A DNA stretch of 64,000 bases, from the NCBI RefSeq assembly GCF_029846275.1, contig NZ_JARVWS010000002.1, forward strand, positions 124,001 to 188,000, read 5' to 3'. The notes below the pieces were generated by a model that did not search any database, was not told the origin of the DNA, and saw nothing but the letters and a program-made list of their open reading frames with translations. Source of the stretch: Nocardioides sp. CER19 (GTDB lineage: Bacteria > Actinomycetota > Actinomycetes > Propionibacteriales > Nocardioidaceae). This document shows positions 1 through 8,465 of this stretch, piece by piece; the stretch's first letter is position 1, and every line of letters begins with the position of its first letter. The position numbers were made by a program, and so were the translations under genes.

Positions 1-152
1 TCGGGCAGGAACGACTGGACCGCCTTGAGCACGGCGTAGTCGCCGCAGCCCGGGCACCAGCGCACCTCCTGGTCGCTGGTGTAGTCCTTCCCGTTCTGCT
101 GCTCGTCCGACGTGGGGACGAGCTCCAGCCCGGACAGCGCGTGCGTGCTCAC
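1..152 (-). CDS. korB: 2-oxoacid:ferredoxin oxidoreductase subunit beta (KorB), N-terminal part only
   Basis: This is the first 50 codons of the beta subunit, cut by the window edge. It starts with GTG at 152 and overlaps the korA stop by four bases (GTGA), so the two are translationally coupled. The visible residues include VRWCPGCGDYAVLKAV, the conserved N-terminal CPGCG motif of KorB-type thiamine-diphosphate and Fe-S subunits. In this family the beta subunit binds TPP and passes electrons from 2-oxoacid decarboxylation to ferredoxin. The pairing with the gamma-alpha fused korA is the usual actinobacterial arrangement. The family call is firm; substrate (2-oxoglutarate) is inferred from the pairing. 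Confidence 0.9.
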   Translation of the reverse strand, partial: MSTHALSGLELVPTSDEQQNGKDYTSDQEVRWCPGCGDYAVLKAVQSFLP

Positions 153-2014
153 ATCAGCTCCTCGATCGCGTTCGCCACCTCGGCGGAGGTCAGCGGCAGT
201 CCGCGCACCACGTTGAGCCCGACCGCGTCGACGAGGTAGCGGGCACGCAGCAGCAGGGACAGCTGGCCGAGGTTCATCTCGGGGACCAGCACCCGGTCGT
301 AGCGGCTCAGGATGTCGCCGAGGTCGCGCGGCAGCGGGTTGAGGTGGCGCAGGTGCACCTGGGCGACCTCGTGGCCGGCCTCGCGGACCAGGCGGATGCC
401 GGCCGCGATCGGTCCGTACGTCGACCCCCAGCCGACCACCAGGACCTGCGCGCTGCCCGAGGGATCGTCGACGACCAGCGGTGCGAGCGAGTCGGCGACC
501 CGCTCCACCTTCGCTGCGCGGGTGCGCACCATCAGGTCGTGGTTGGCCGGGTCGTAGGAGATGTTGCCGTGGCCGTCGCCCTTCTCGAGACCGCCGATGC
601 GGTGCTCGAGGCCCGGGGTGCCCGGCACCGCCCAGGGCCGGGCGAGCGTCGCCTGGTCGCGCAGGTAGGGCCAGAACGTGTCCGCCCCGTTCGCCGAGCC
701 CGGCGAGGTGTGGTTGGGCTCGGTCGCGAACGCCGGGTCGATCTCCGGTAGGTCCGCCACGTCGGGGACCCGCCACGGCTCGGAGCCGTTGGCGAGGTAG
801 CCGTCGGAGAGCAGCATGACCGGGGTGCGGTAGGTGATGGCGATCCGCGCCGCCTCCAGCGCGGCGTCGAAGCAGTCCGACGGCGTGGAGGGCGCGACGA
901 TCGGCAGCGGCGCCTCGCCGTTGCGGCCGAACATGGCCTGCAGCAGGTCGGCCTGCTCGGTCTTGGTCGGCAGCCCGGTCGAGGGACCGCCGCGCTGCAC
1001 GTCGACGACGACCAGCGGGAGCTCCAGCGTCACGGCCAGCCCGATCGCCTCGGACTTCAGCGCCACGCCCGGACCCGAGGTGGTCGTCACGCCGAGCGAG
1101 CCGGCGTACGCCGCCCCGAGGGCCGCCCCGATCCCGGCGATCTCGTCCTCGGCCTGGAACGTCGTCACGCCCATGCCCTTGTGCTTCGACAGCTCGTGGA
1201 GGATGTCGGAGGCGGGCGTGATCGGGTAGGAGCCGAGGAAGAGCGGCAGCCCCGAGCGCACGGCGGCGGCGACCAGCCCGGAGGCTAGCGCCAGGTTGCC
1301 GGTGATGTTGCGGTAGGTGCCCGGCGCCTGCGGGGCGGGCGCGACCTCGTAGCGGACCGCGAACGTCTCGGTCGTCTCGCCGAAGTTCCAGCCGGTCGTG
1401 AACGCGGTGACGTTGGCGTCGCGGATGTGCGGCGCCCGCCCGAACCGGCGTTCGAGGAACGTGACCGTCGGCTCCGTGGGCCGGCCGTAGAGCCAGGACA
1501 ACAGCCCGAGGGCGAACATGTTCTTGGCCCGGGCGGCGTCCTTGCGGGACAGGCCGAACTCCTTGACCGCCTCGACCGTCATCCCCGTGAGGTCGACGGC
1601 GTGGACCTGGTAGTTGCTGAGCAGCTGCTCGTCCTCGAGCGGGTCGCCGTCGTAGCCGGCCTTCTGGAGGTTGCGCGCGGTGAAGTCGTGGGTGTCGACG
1701 ATGATCGTCGCGCCCTTGGGGAGGTCGGCGAGGTTCGCCTTGAGGGCCGCGGGGTTCATCGCGACCAGGACGTCGGGCGCGTCCCCGGCGGTGAGGATCT
1801 GGTGGTCGGCGAAGTGGACCTGGAAGGACGAGACGCCGGGGATCGTGCCCTGCGGCGCGCGGATCTCGGCGGGGAAGTTGGGCAGCGTCATCAGGTCGTT
1901 GCCGAAGACCGCCGACTCCTGGGTGAACCGGTCGCCGGTGAGCTGCATCCCGTCGCCTGAGTCTCCTGCGAAGCGAATGACGACGCGGTCGAGCCGCGTG
2001 ACCTGCTGGGGCAC
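149..2014 (-). CDS. korA: 2-oxoacid:ferredoxin oxidoreductase subunit alpha (gamma-alpha fusion, KorA)
   Basis: 621 aa. The N-terminal half is the gamma-type domain, with the signature RFAGDSGDGMQLTG near residue 15 and FPAEIRAPQGT near 48. The alpha (pyrimidine-binding) domain begins around residue 265 with SYPITPASDIL and the AEDEIAGIGAALGAAYAG segment that contacts TPP. With KorB it oxidatively decarboxylates 2-oxoglutarate to succinyl-CoA with ferredoxin as acceptor, an oxygen-tolerant TCA step in actinobacteria. The start is GTG at 2014, with AGGAG about eight bases upstream. It is divergent from the sulfate transport operon. A sister 2-oxoacid oxidoreductase of the indolepyruvate type lies at 57-61 kb in the same window. 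Confidence 0.93.
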   Translation of the reverse strand: MPQQVTRLDRVVIRFAGDSGDGMQLTGDRFTQESAVFGNDLMTLPNFPAEIRAPQGTIPGVSSFQVHFADHQILTAGDAPDVLVAMNPAALKANLADLPKGATIIVDTHDFTARNLQKAGYDGDPLEDEQLLSNYQVHAVDLTGMTVEAVKEFGLSRKDAARAKNMFALGLLSWLYGRPTEPTVTFLERRFGRAPHIRDANVTAFTTGWNFGETTETFAVRYEVAPAPQAPGTYRNITGNLALASGLVAAAVRSGLPLFLGSYPITPASDILHELSKHKGMGVTTFQAEDEIAGIGAALGAAYAGSLGVTTTSGPGVALKSEAIGLAVTLELPLVVVDVQRGGPSTGLPTKTEQADLLQAMFGRNGEAPLPIVAPSTPSDCFDAALEAARIAITYRTPVMLLSDGYLANGSEPWRVPDVADLPEIDPAFATEPNHTSPGSANGADTFWPYLRDQATLARPWAVPGTPGLEHRIGGLEKGDGHGNISYDPANHDLMVRTRAAKVERVADSLAPLVVDDPSGSAQVLVVGWGSTYGPIAAGIRLVREAGHEVAQVHLRHLNPLPRDLGDILSRYDRVLVPEMNLGQLSLLLRARYLVDAVGLNVVRGLPLTSAEVANAIEELM

Positions 2015-2244
2015 CCTGGCACTCCTCGGACAGCTGTGTTCCGTGTCACGCCAGCCTAAACCCGGCGTTAAAGAACGGCGCTCGTCCCACGCGCACAGGC
2101 TGAGACGCAGGCGCGATTCCGCGTGGTCCGAGCCGACCCGCCCGCCATACGGACATTTTCAGCCGACTCGGGTAATTGGAGTAATCTGCTGGACATAGCC
2201 GGTGCCGACCGATGGTGCCGGCCGGCAGAACAAAGGGTGCAGAC
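2015..2244. promoter_or_regulatory. Divergent intergenic region between korA and the sulfate transport operon
   Basis: These 230 bases must carry promoters for both directions. The sbp gene has a clear ribosome binding site, AAAGGG at 2232-2237, seven bases before its ATG. An AT-richer patch near 2170-2190 contains ACTC-(9 nt)-GAGT. This weak dyad has the same nine-base spacing as the dyad upstream of the Rrf2 gene at 6529, but the arms differ. I see no confident -10/-35 pair and no riboswitch. Confidence 0.35.
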
Positions 2245-3288
2245 ATGAAGATCATCAAGATCGCCGCGTTACTGGCAGCGGGTGCGCTCGCGCTGACCGC
2301 GTGCGGCTCGAACAACGGCGACTCGGCGTCGGCTGCGTCGACGGTGCGAGTGAACGGGTTCTCGATCCTCGAGCAGGCCAACAAGGCCGTGTTCCAGGAC
2401 TTCCAGAAGACTGACGCCGGCAAGGGCGTGCAGTTCAAGACGTCGTACGGCGCCTCCGGCGACCAGTCCCGCGGCGTCGAGTCCGGCAACAAGGCCGACC
2501 TCGTGCACTACTCGCTCGAGTCCGACGTGACGCGCCTGGTCAAAGCCGGCCTGGTCGACGAGAACTGGAAGTCGGCGACGCCGACGGACGGCGTGCTCAC
2601 CTCGAGCGTGGTCGTCTTCGTGGTCCGCAAGGGCAACCCCAAGAACATCAAGACCTGGGACGACCTGGTGAAGCCCGGTGTCCAGATCATCACCCCGAAC
2701 CCCGGCTCCTCCGGCTCCGCCCGCTGGAACATCCTCGCCGCCTGGGCGCACGTCACCGGCAACGGCGGGACCGAGGCTCAGGCGAAGGACTTCGTGACGA
2801 AGCTCTTCAAGAACGCCATCGCGCTGCCCGGCTCGGGTCGCGAGGCGACCACTGCCTTCACCGACGGCTCCGGTGACGTGCTGCTGTCCTACGAGAACGA
2901 GGCGATCCTCGCCAAGCAGAGCGGCGCCGACGTGGACTACATCGTCCCCGACGACACGCTGAAGATCGAGAACCCGGGCGCGGTCACGAAGACCGCCCCG
3001 AAGGCGGCCAAGGACTTCCTCGCCTACCAGACCAGCAAGGAGGGTCAGGCCGAGTACGCCAAGTCCGGCTTCCGGCCCGTGGTCGACGGCGTCGACGTCC
3101 CGGAGGTCGAGGGCGCGAACGACCCGTCGAACCCGTTCCCGGCCCCGGCCAAGCTGTTCACCATCACCGACACGTTCGGCGGTTGGGGCGAGGCGGCCGA
3201 CAAGTACTTCGGTGACGGCACCGAGGGCAAGCCGCTCGGCCTGATCACCGCGATCCAGCAGGCGACGGGCAAGGGCGTCGATCAGTAA
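2245..3288 (+). CDS. Sulfate ABC transporter substrate-binding lipoprotein (Sbp/CysP family)
   Basis: 347 aa from the ATG at 2245; an in-frame GTG further upstream lacks a ribosome binding site. The N-terminus MKIIKIAALLAAGALALTAC is a lipoprotein signal with lipobox LTAC and the lipidated Cys at residue 20. The mature protein has the periplasmic-binding fold sequence of sulfate/thiosulfate binders, including SYGASGDQSRGVESG and the segment ITPNPGSSGSARWN that forms the anion pocket in this family. It delivers sulfate to CysTWA. It overlaps the cysT start by one base (TAATG), so the four genes form one operon. Confidence 0.93.
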   Translation: MKIIKIAALLAAGALALTACGSNNGDSASAASTVRVNGFSILEQANKAVFQDFQKTDAGKGVQFKTSYGASGDQSRGVESGNKADLVHYSLESDVTRLVKAGLVDENWKSATPTDGVLTSSVVVFVVRKGNPKNIKTWDDLVKPGVQIITPNPGSSGSARWNILAAWAHVTGNGGTEAQAKDFVTKLFKNAIALPGSGREATTAFTDGSGDVLLSYENEAILAKQSGADVDYIVPDDTLKIENPGAVTKTAPKAAKDFLAYQTSKEGQAEYAKSGFRPVVDGVDVPEVEGANDPSNPFPAPAKLFTITDTFGGWGEAADKYFGDGTEGKPLGLITAIQQATGKGVDQ

Positions 3289-4178
3289 TGCCGTCGTCCG
3301 CCCCGTCTCTTGTCGGGCCGGCGGATGACCTGACGACCGAGCCGGCGCCCCAGGAGGGGCGCCGGCCTCGGCGCATTCGGCATACGCCCCGCTCGACCCT
3401 GACCCGCGGCGCCGGGCTCAGCCTCGGCATCGCCATGATCTGGTTCAGCCTGCTCGTACTGCTGCCGCTCGCCGCGATCGTCGCGGCGGCGGCCGAGGGT
3501 GGCTGGTCGAACTACTTCCACGTCGTACGCGACGGGCAGACGTGGGCCGCCGTCACGCTCACCGTCACCCAGGCGGCGCTCGTGACCGTGCTCAACATCG
3601 TCGTCGGCACGATCATCGCGTGGGTGCTGGTGCGCGACCGGTTCCCCGGCAAGGCCCTGCTCGACGTCATCATCGACGTGCCGTTCGCGCTGCCGACGGT
3701 CGTCGCGGGCCTGGTGCTGCTCTCCCTCTACGGCCCGAAGAGCCCGATCGGGGTGCACTGGGCATTCACGGTGAAGGGCGTGTTCCTCGCGTTCGCGTTC
3801 GTGACGCTGCCGTTCATCGTCCGGACGGTGCAGCCGGTGCTCGAGGAGCTCGACGTCGACGTCGAGGAGGCCGCCGCCTCGCTCGGCGCCTCGCGCGGCA
3901 CCATCCTCCGGCGCATCCTGCTGCCGGCGCTCGTCCCGGCGATCGCCGCGGGCGCGGCGCTGTCGTTCGCGCGGGCGATCTCGGAGTACGGCTCCCTGGT
4001 CCTGCTCTCGGGCAACCGGCCCTTCCAGACCGAGGTCGTCTCGGTCCGGGTACTGAGCTTCATCGAGAACGGCTCCAAGGCGTCGGCCGCGGCCGTCGCG
4101 TCGCTCATGCTCTTCGTCGCGCTCGTCGTCATCGTCGGGCTCGACATCGTGCAGAGGGTGGTGGCGCGTCGTGGTTGA
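3288..4178 (+). CDS. cysT: Sulfate ABC transporter permease CysT
   Basis: 296 aa, predicted inner-membrane protein with about six membrane segments. The N-terminal about 45 residues are charged and cytoplasmic. The EAA loop that docks on the ATPase is visible around residues 195-220 (VEEAAASLGASRGTIL). With CysW it forms the membrane channel for sulfate or thiosulfate. Its ATG shares one base with the upstream stop and its 3' end overlaps cysW by eight bases, showing tight translational coupling. Length and order (binding protein, T, W, A) are standard for the family. Confidence 0.93.
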   Translation: MPSSAPSLVGPADDLTTEPAPQEGRRPRRIRHTPRSTLTRGAGLSLGIAMIWFSLLVLLPLAAIVAAAAEGGWSNYFHVVRDGQTWAAVTLTVTQAALVTVLNIVVGTIIAWVLVRDRFPGKALLDVIIDVPFALPTVVAGLVLLSLYGPKSPIGVHWAFTVKGVFLAFAFVTLPFIVRTVQPVLEELDVDVEEAAASLGASRGTILRRILLPALVPAIAAGAALSFARAISEYGSLVLLSGNRPFQTEVVSVRVLSFIENGSKASAAAVASLMLFVALVVIVGLDIVQRVVARRG

Positions 4179-4980
4179 GCTCCCCACCCCCGTGAAGTGG
4201 GTCCTGCGGCTCGTGGCCGTCGGCTACGTCTTCTTCCTCGTCGCGTGGCCGGTCGGCATGCTCGCCCGCCGCACGTTCGAGGACGGCCTCTCGACCCTGT
4301 CCGATGCGCTGTCCGACCCCGACGTGACCGGCGCCCTGATGCTGACCGCACGGGTCGCCCTCATCGCGGTCGCGATCAACCTGGTCTTCGGCGTCACGAT
4401 CTCGCTGCTGCTGGTCCGCTACGAGTTCCCCGGCAAGCGGGCGCTCTCGGCACTCGTCGACCTGCCGCTCGCGGTGTCCCCGGTCGTCGTCGGCCTCGCG
4501 CTGCTGCTCGTCTACAACGGACGGGACGGCTGGTTCGGCCCGTCGCTGGAGTCGGGCGGGTTCACCGTCATGTTCGCCACCCCTGCGCTGGTCATGGCGA
4601 CCTGCTTCGTCGCGCTGCCGCTGGTGGTCCGCGAGGTCGTCCCGACCTTGCAGGAGGTCGGCAACGACCAGGAGCAGGCGGCCCGGTCGCTCGGTGCCAG
4701 CGGGCCCCAGACGTTCTGGCGGATCACCCTGCCGAGCATCAAGTGGGCGGTCGTCTACGGCGTCGTACTCTCCACGGCGCGTGCGGTCGGTGAGTTCGGC
4801 GCGGTCAAGGTCGTCTCCGGCAACCTGACCGGCCAGACACAGACCGCGACGCTCGCCGTCGAGGCCAAGTACCAGGGCTTCGACCAGCCGTCGGCGTACG
4901 CCATCGCCTTCCTCCTCGTCCTCGTGTCGATCGCCTGTCTGGTCGTCGTCGCCTTCCTCCGACCGTCAGCGAAGAAGTGA
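4171..4980 (+). CDS. cysW: Sulfate ABC transporter permease CysW
   Basis: 269 aa starting at GTG 4171, inside the end of cysT. It is a six-helix permease with the EAA loop around residues 165-190 ([21 protein letters not shown]). It pairs with CysT in the sulfate/thiosulfate importer. The segment [17 protein letters not shown] is characteristic of CysW-type subunits. The stop codon overlaps a possible GTG start of cysA at 4977 (GTGA). Confidence 0.93.
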   Translation: MVELPTPVKWVLRLVAVGYVFFLVAWPVGMLARRTFEDGLSTLSDALSDPDVTGALMLTARVALIAVAINLVFGVTISLLLVRYEFPGKRALSALVDLPLAVSPVVVGLALLLVYNGRDGWFGPSLESGGFTVMFATPALVMATCFVALPLVVREVVPTLQEVGNDQEQAARSLGASGPQTFWRITLPSIKWAVVYGVVLSTARAVGEFGAVKVVSGNLTGQTQTATLAVEAKYQGFDQPSAYAIAFLLVLVSIACLVVVAFLRPSAKK

Positions 4981-4985
4981 GTCCC

Positions 4986-5942
4986 ATGAGCATCCAAGTC
5001 AGCAACGTCACCAAGACCTACGGCGACTTCGTCGCGCTCGACGACGTCTCCGTCACCATTCCCACCGGTCAGCTCACCGCGCTCCTCGGCCCGTCCGGGG
5101 GCGGCAAGTCCACCCTCCTGCGCGTCATCGCCGGCCTCGACTCGGCCGACACCGGCGCGGTGAGCATCGAGGGCAACGACGCCACGAAGCTGCCGCCGCA
5201 GAAGCGCAACGTGGGCTTCGTGTTCCAGCACTACGCCGTCTTCAAGCACATGTCGGTCGCGAAGAACGTCGCGTTCGGCCTGGAGATCCGGCACCGCTCC
5301 AAGGCCGAGGTGAAGCAGCGCGTCGGCGAGCTCCTGGAGTTGGTGCACCTGTCCCAGTTCGCGAACCGGATGCCGTCGCAGCTCTCCGGCGGCCAGCGGC
5401 AGCGGATGGCGCTCGCGCGGGCGCTCGCGGTCGAGCCCAAGGTGCTGCTGCTCGACGAGCCGTTCGGCGCGCTGGACGCCAAGGTGCGCAAGGAGCTGCG
5501 CGACTGGCTGCGCCGGCTGCACGACGAGGTACACGTGACGACCGTGTTCGTCACCCACGACCAGGAGGAGGCCCTCGAGGTCGCCGACGAGATCGTCGTC
5601 ATCAACCAGGGCCGGGTCGAGCAGATCGGCGCGCCCGACCAGCTCTACGACGCCCCGGCCAACGACTTCGTCATGGGCTTCCTCGGCGAGGTCACCCGGC
5701 TCGACGGCACGCTGCTGCGCCCGCACGACGTCGAGGTGCGCACCTCGCCGGTGTCGGCCGACTCGGTCGAGGGCACGATCTCGCGCGTGCTGCGGGTCGG
5801 CTTCGAGGTGCGGCTGACCGTGCTCACCGACGCCGGTGAGGAGGTCGCCGTCGAGATGACCCGGACCAACGCCCGCTCGCTCGGCCTGACCGAGGGCACC
5901 ACCGTCTGGCTCAACGCCGCTCCCGGTGCCACGACCGTCTGA
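4986..5942 (+). CDS. cysA: Sulfate ABC transporter ATP-binding protein CysA
   Basis: 318 aa from ATG 4986, which gives the family-typical [13 protein letters not shown] start; a GTG at 4977 would add three residues. Walker A is GPSGGGKST (about residue 35), the ABC signature is LSGGQRQR (about 133), and Walker B with D-loop is [12 protein letters not shown]. The Q-loop region [14 protein letters not shown] matches sulfate-type CysA proteins. The last about 80 residues look like a TOBE-type domain. It hydrolyses ATP to drive CysTW. It is followed by a large hairpin shared with the convergent Rrf2 gene. Confidence 0.93.
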   Translation: MSIQVSNVTKTYGDFVALDDVSVTIPTGQLTALLGPSGGGKSTLLRVIAGLDSADTGAVSIEGNDATKLPPQKRNVGFVFQHYAVFKHMSVAKNVAFGLEIRHRSKAEVKQRVGELLELVHLSQFANRMPSQLSGGQRQRMALARALAVEPKVLLLDEPFGALDAKVRKELRDWLRRLHDEVHVTTVFVTHDQEEALEVADEIVVINQGRVEQIGAPDQLYDAPANDFVMGFLGEVTRLDGTLLRPHDVEVRTSPVSADSVEGTISRVLRVGFEVRLTVLTDAGEEVAVEMTRTNARSLGLTEGTTVWLNAAPGATTV

Positions 5943-5975
5943 CTCCCGTACGCCGACTTTGGAGTTGTCGCCCCT

Positions 5976-6066
5976 CGAGATGGGGGTTGTTGCCCCTCGA
6001 ATCCCGGATCGTCGCCCTCGCCGAGGGCGGTTTCCCGGATCTCGACGGGCAACAACCCCCATCTCG
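5976..6066. terminator. Nested inverted repeat, probable bidirectional terminator between cysA and rrf2
   Basis: A perfect 20-bp inverted repeat has arms CGAGATGGGGGTTGTTGCCC (5976-5995) and its reverse complement at 6047-6066. Between them sits a second perfect hairpin, GCCCTCG (6014-6020) against CGAGGGC (6022-6028), flanked by partly pairing TCGA/CCCGGAT segments. The upstream segment GGAGTTGTCGCCCCTCGA (from 5961) resembles the left arm, giving a partly repeated unit. Placement between two convergent genes fits a terminator. The structure is larger than usual and also looks like an interspersed palindromic repeat element. Confidence 0.75.
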
Positions 6067-6070
6067 CTGA

Positions 6071-6529
6071 CTAGTGGGGCTGCCAGGCATCCTCGCTGGC
6101 GGTCCGCTTGGTGACCGTCTCGGGCAGGTCGCGGGTCGCGAGTGAGGCGATCGAGACGAACTCGAAGACCTCGCGCAGCGAGTCGCGGGCGGCGATCCAG
6201 ACGTGCTGGAGGACGTCGGCGCGCTCGTTGTAGGTGACCGCCTCGGGGCGCAGCCCGTAGACCGACACCAGCGGGCCGTCGACGGCCCGGATCACGTCGG
6301 CGACGGTGACCGTGTCCGCCGTACGGGCCAGGCGCCAGCCACCGGACTGGCCACGCTGCGAGATGACGATGCCGGCCTTGCGGAGGTCGGCGAGGATCGC
6401 CTGGAGGAACCCGTGCGGGATGTCCTGCAGGCGGCCCAGCTCCTCGGCGCTGACGGCACGGCCGTCCTCGCGGGCGGCCATCTCGATGAGCGCGCGCAGG
6501 GCGTAGTCGGATTTCGCGGAGACTCGCAC
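6071..6529 (-). CDS. Rrf2-family transcriptional regulator without Fe-S cysteines (CymR-like)
   Basis: 152 aa from GTG 6529. The N-terminal winged helix reads VSAKSDYALRALIEMA and IPHGFLQAILADLRKAGIVISQRGQSGGW, the standard Rrf2 recognition region. The protein has no cysteine, so it cannot carry the IscR/NsrR-type Fe-S cluster. In this respect it resembles CymR, the cysteine-metabolism repressor that works with cysteine synthase. It converges on the sulfate transport operon, which makes sulfur control plausible but not shown. A strong dyad lies 20-42 bases upstream of its start and suggests autoregulation. Confidence 0.85.
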   Translation of the reverse strand: MRVSAKSDYALRALIEMAAREDGRAVSAEELGRLQDIPHGFLQAILADLRKAGIVISQRGQSGGWRLARTADTVTVADVIRAVDGPLVSVYGLRPEAVTYNERADVLQHVWIAARDSLREVFEFVSIASLATRDLPETVTKRTASEDAWQPH

Positions 6530-6548
6530 GACGCACAGTCTCGCAGAT

Positions 6549-6571
6549 GAGTCGACTGAAATGCTCGACTC
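6549..6571. promoter_or_regulatory. Dyad operator upstream of the Rrf2 regulator
   Basis: Perfect 7-bp inverted repeat GAGTCGA-(9 nt)-TCGACTC, 20-42 bases upstream of the GTG at 6529. A further CGACTC half-site follows at about 6576. Size and position fit a dimeric Rrf2 operator overlapping the gene's promoter. The binding protein is inferred from adjacency. Confidence 0.5.
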
Positions 6572-6587
6572 ACACGACTCGTGCTGT

Positions 6588-8465
6588 TCACGGAGAAGAC
6601 GGACGGCGTACGCCGACCGCCGCGAGCGCCGCCACGAGGGCGAGCCCGACGCAGAGCCCGCTGACCGACGCCAGCGATCCCCACGGGATCGTCATCGGGA
6701 CCGCGTGCCCGGCCAGGTCGCGGGCGATCGCCTGCCGGACCAGCCAGCCGAGGAAGACGGTCGTCGCCCCGCCGAGCAGGAGGCCGGCGGCGGTGGTGAG
6801 GCCGGCCTGCCAGAGAGCGGTACGCCGGACCTGCCGGGGTGTCGCGCCGAGCAGCCCGATCAGCCGGCGCTGTCGGCCGCGCTGGGCGGCGCCGATGAGG
6901 GTGGCGTTGACGATCGCGATGCCGGCGTAGAGGCCGGCCGGGCCGAGCAGCACCAGGAGCGCCACGTTGTTGGCGCGCCGGCTCGACGCGGTCAGGTCGT
7001 CGACCCACCGGTCGGCGGTCACGGCCGAGTCGCCGGCCACCGACCGTGCGGCGGTGAGCAGCTGGGCGTCGGAGACGCCCGGGCGCGGCATCACGAACAG
7101 GGCGCTCGGGTCGCCGGCGGCCGCACCGGCCAGGTCGCTGGACACCATCAGGTCGCCGTACAGGTCGGCGGCGTCGGGGACGACCGCCACCACCTTGAGG
7201 CGCATCGGCTTGCCGTCGAAGCGTGCCCGCACGTGCCCGCCGAGGCCCACGCCGGAGTCGAACGTCCACGACTTCGAGACCGCGAGCGTCCGGCCGTGCA
7301 GGTCGTCGAGGCTGCCGCGGACGGCGTGCAGGCGACGGGTCTGGGCCGCGCGGTCGACGTCGATCACGTCGACGTCCTCGAGACCGTCGTCGGCGATCGA
7401 CATCGACACGGTGCGCCGTGCGTCGACGAGGGCGACGGCGGGGTCGCGGGCGAGGCCGCCGGCGGCGGACGGCTCGGTGACCACGACGGGGGCGGCCAGC
7501 TGGGCGCGGTCCATCGCGCCGGTCCAGTCGGCGGTGAAGCTCATGGTGAGGATCAGCGACCCGGCCACGGCGGAGATCGCCATGACGGGCGCTGCGACCG
7601 ACGACGTGGTGCGTACGGCGGCCCGCAGCTCGTCCGCCGCGAGCCGCGCCTCGACCGACCGGCGGGCGAACGGCCGGGCCACGAGGCCCGCCAGCCGCGG
7701 TACGACCACGGGACCCAGCGCGGTCAGGGCGGTCACGACGAGCGCCGGCAGCAGGATCGCGACGAGCATCGCCGCCAGCGGTGCCATCCGCCCGGCGAGG
7801 ACGACCGCGGCCACGATCGTGGCCGCGGTGAGGACGCCCATGAGGATCGCGACGACGCCTGGCCGACGCCGCTCGATCGCCGCCTCACGCAGCGCGGCGA
7901 CCGGAGGCACCTTCGCCGCCCGCTTCGACGACCGCCAGCAGCCGGCCAGCGCCGCCAGGACACCGCACGGCGCCGCGATCGCCCAGGCCAGCCACGGCGA
8001 GGGAGTGGCGAGGTGGAGGCTGGTCGCGCCGACGGCCCGCACCGCCCACAGCGCGACCGGACCGAGCACCGTCGCGACGAGGCCGCCGACCACCGTCGCG
8101 GCGAGGGCGACGACCGACGCCTCCCCGAGCAGCAGCCGGCGCACCTGCCGCGGCGTCGCCCCGACCAGGCGGAGCAGGCCGAGCTCGCGCTGGCGGGTGG
8201 CGACCACGAAGCCGAACGTGCTGCCCACGACGAAGAGCGCCATGAACAGCGAGACGGTGGACATGAAGCCGAACATCGCGGAGAGGTCCTCGAGCTGGGC
8301 CCGCTCGGCCTCGCCGATCCCCGCGCGTCCGGTGGTGGTCTCGACCGACGCGATCATGGTGACGGTGACGGCGATCAGCACGATGCCGAACGTGAGCGCG
8401 GTGAACGCCCCGGCGTAGGCCGCCCACGAGCTGCGGACGCTCTTGCGGCTGAGCGAGAGCATCAT
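6588..8465 (-). CDS. ABC transporter permease, FtsX/MacB type
   Basis: 625 aa membrane protein with two FtsX-type permease domains. The first follows the N-terminal membrane segment (about residues 15-40), with helices around 85-270. The second occupies the C-terminal about 130 residues and contains LGATPRQVRRTALW, a repeat of the first domain's VGATPRQVRRLLLGE. This duplicated motif is typical of actinobacterial two-domain permeases. It overlaps its ATPase gene by four bases (ATGA). Such pairs usually export peptides, antibiotics or lipids rather than import nutrients. The divergent two-component system is the likely controller. Confidence 0.88.
   Translation of the reverse strand: MMLSLSRKSVRSSWAAYAGAFTALTFGIVLIAVTVTMIASVETTTGRAGIGEAERAQLEDLSAMFGFMSTVSLFMALFVVGSTFGFVVATRQRELGLLRLVGATPRQVRRLLLGEASVVALAATVVGGLVATVLGPVALWAVRAVGATSLHLATPSPWLAWAIAAPCGVLAALAGCWRSSKRAAKVPPVAALREAAIERRRPGVVAILMGVLTAATIVAAVVLAGRMAPLAAMLVAILLPALVVTALTALGPVVVPRLAGLVARPFARRSVEARLAADELRAAVRTTSSVAAPVMAISAVAGSLILTMSFTADWTGAMDRAQLAAPVVVTEPSAAGGLARDPAVALVDARRTVSMSIADDGLEDVDVIDVDRAAQTRRLHAVRGSLDDLHGRTLAVSKSWTFDSGVGLGGHVRARFDGKPMRLKVVAVVPDAADLYGDLMVSSDLAGAAAGDPSALFVMPRPGVSDAQLLTAARSVAGDSAVTADRWVDDLTASSRRANNVALLVLLGPAGLYAGIAIVNATLIGAAQRGRQRRLIGLLGATPRQVRRTALWQAGLTTAAGLLLGGATTVFLGWLVRQAIARDLAGHAVPMTIPWGSLASVSGLCVGLALVAALAAVGVRRPSSP

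Noticed and set aside
2015..2244. Riboswitch upstream of the sulfate operon
   Set aside because: No long conserved stem set or SAM-type core is visible.
4755..6536. 593-codon open frame on the minus strand
   Set aside because: Antisense to cysA and overlapping the real Rrf2 gene out of frame; no protein-like content.
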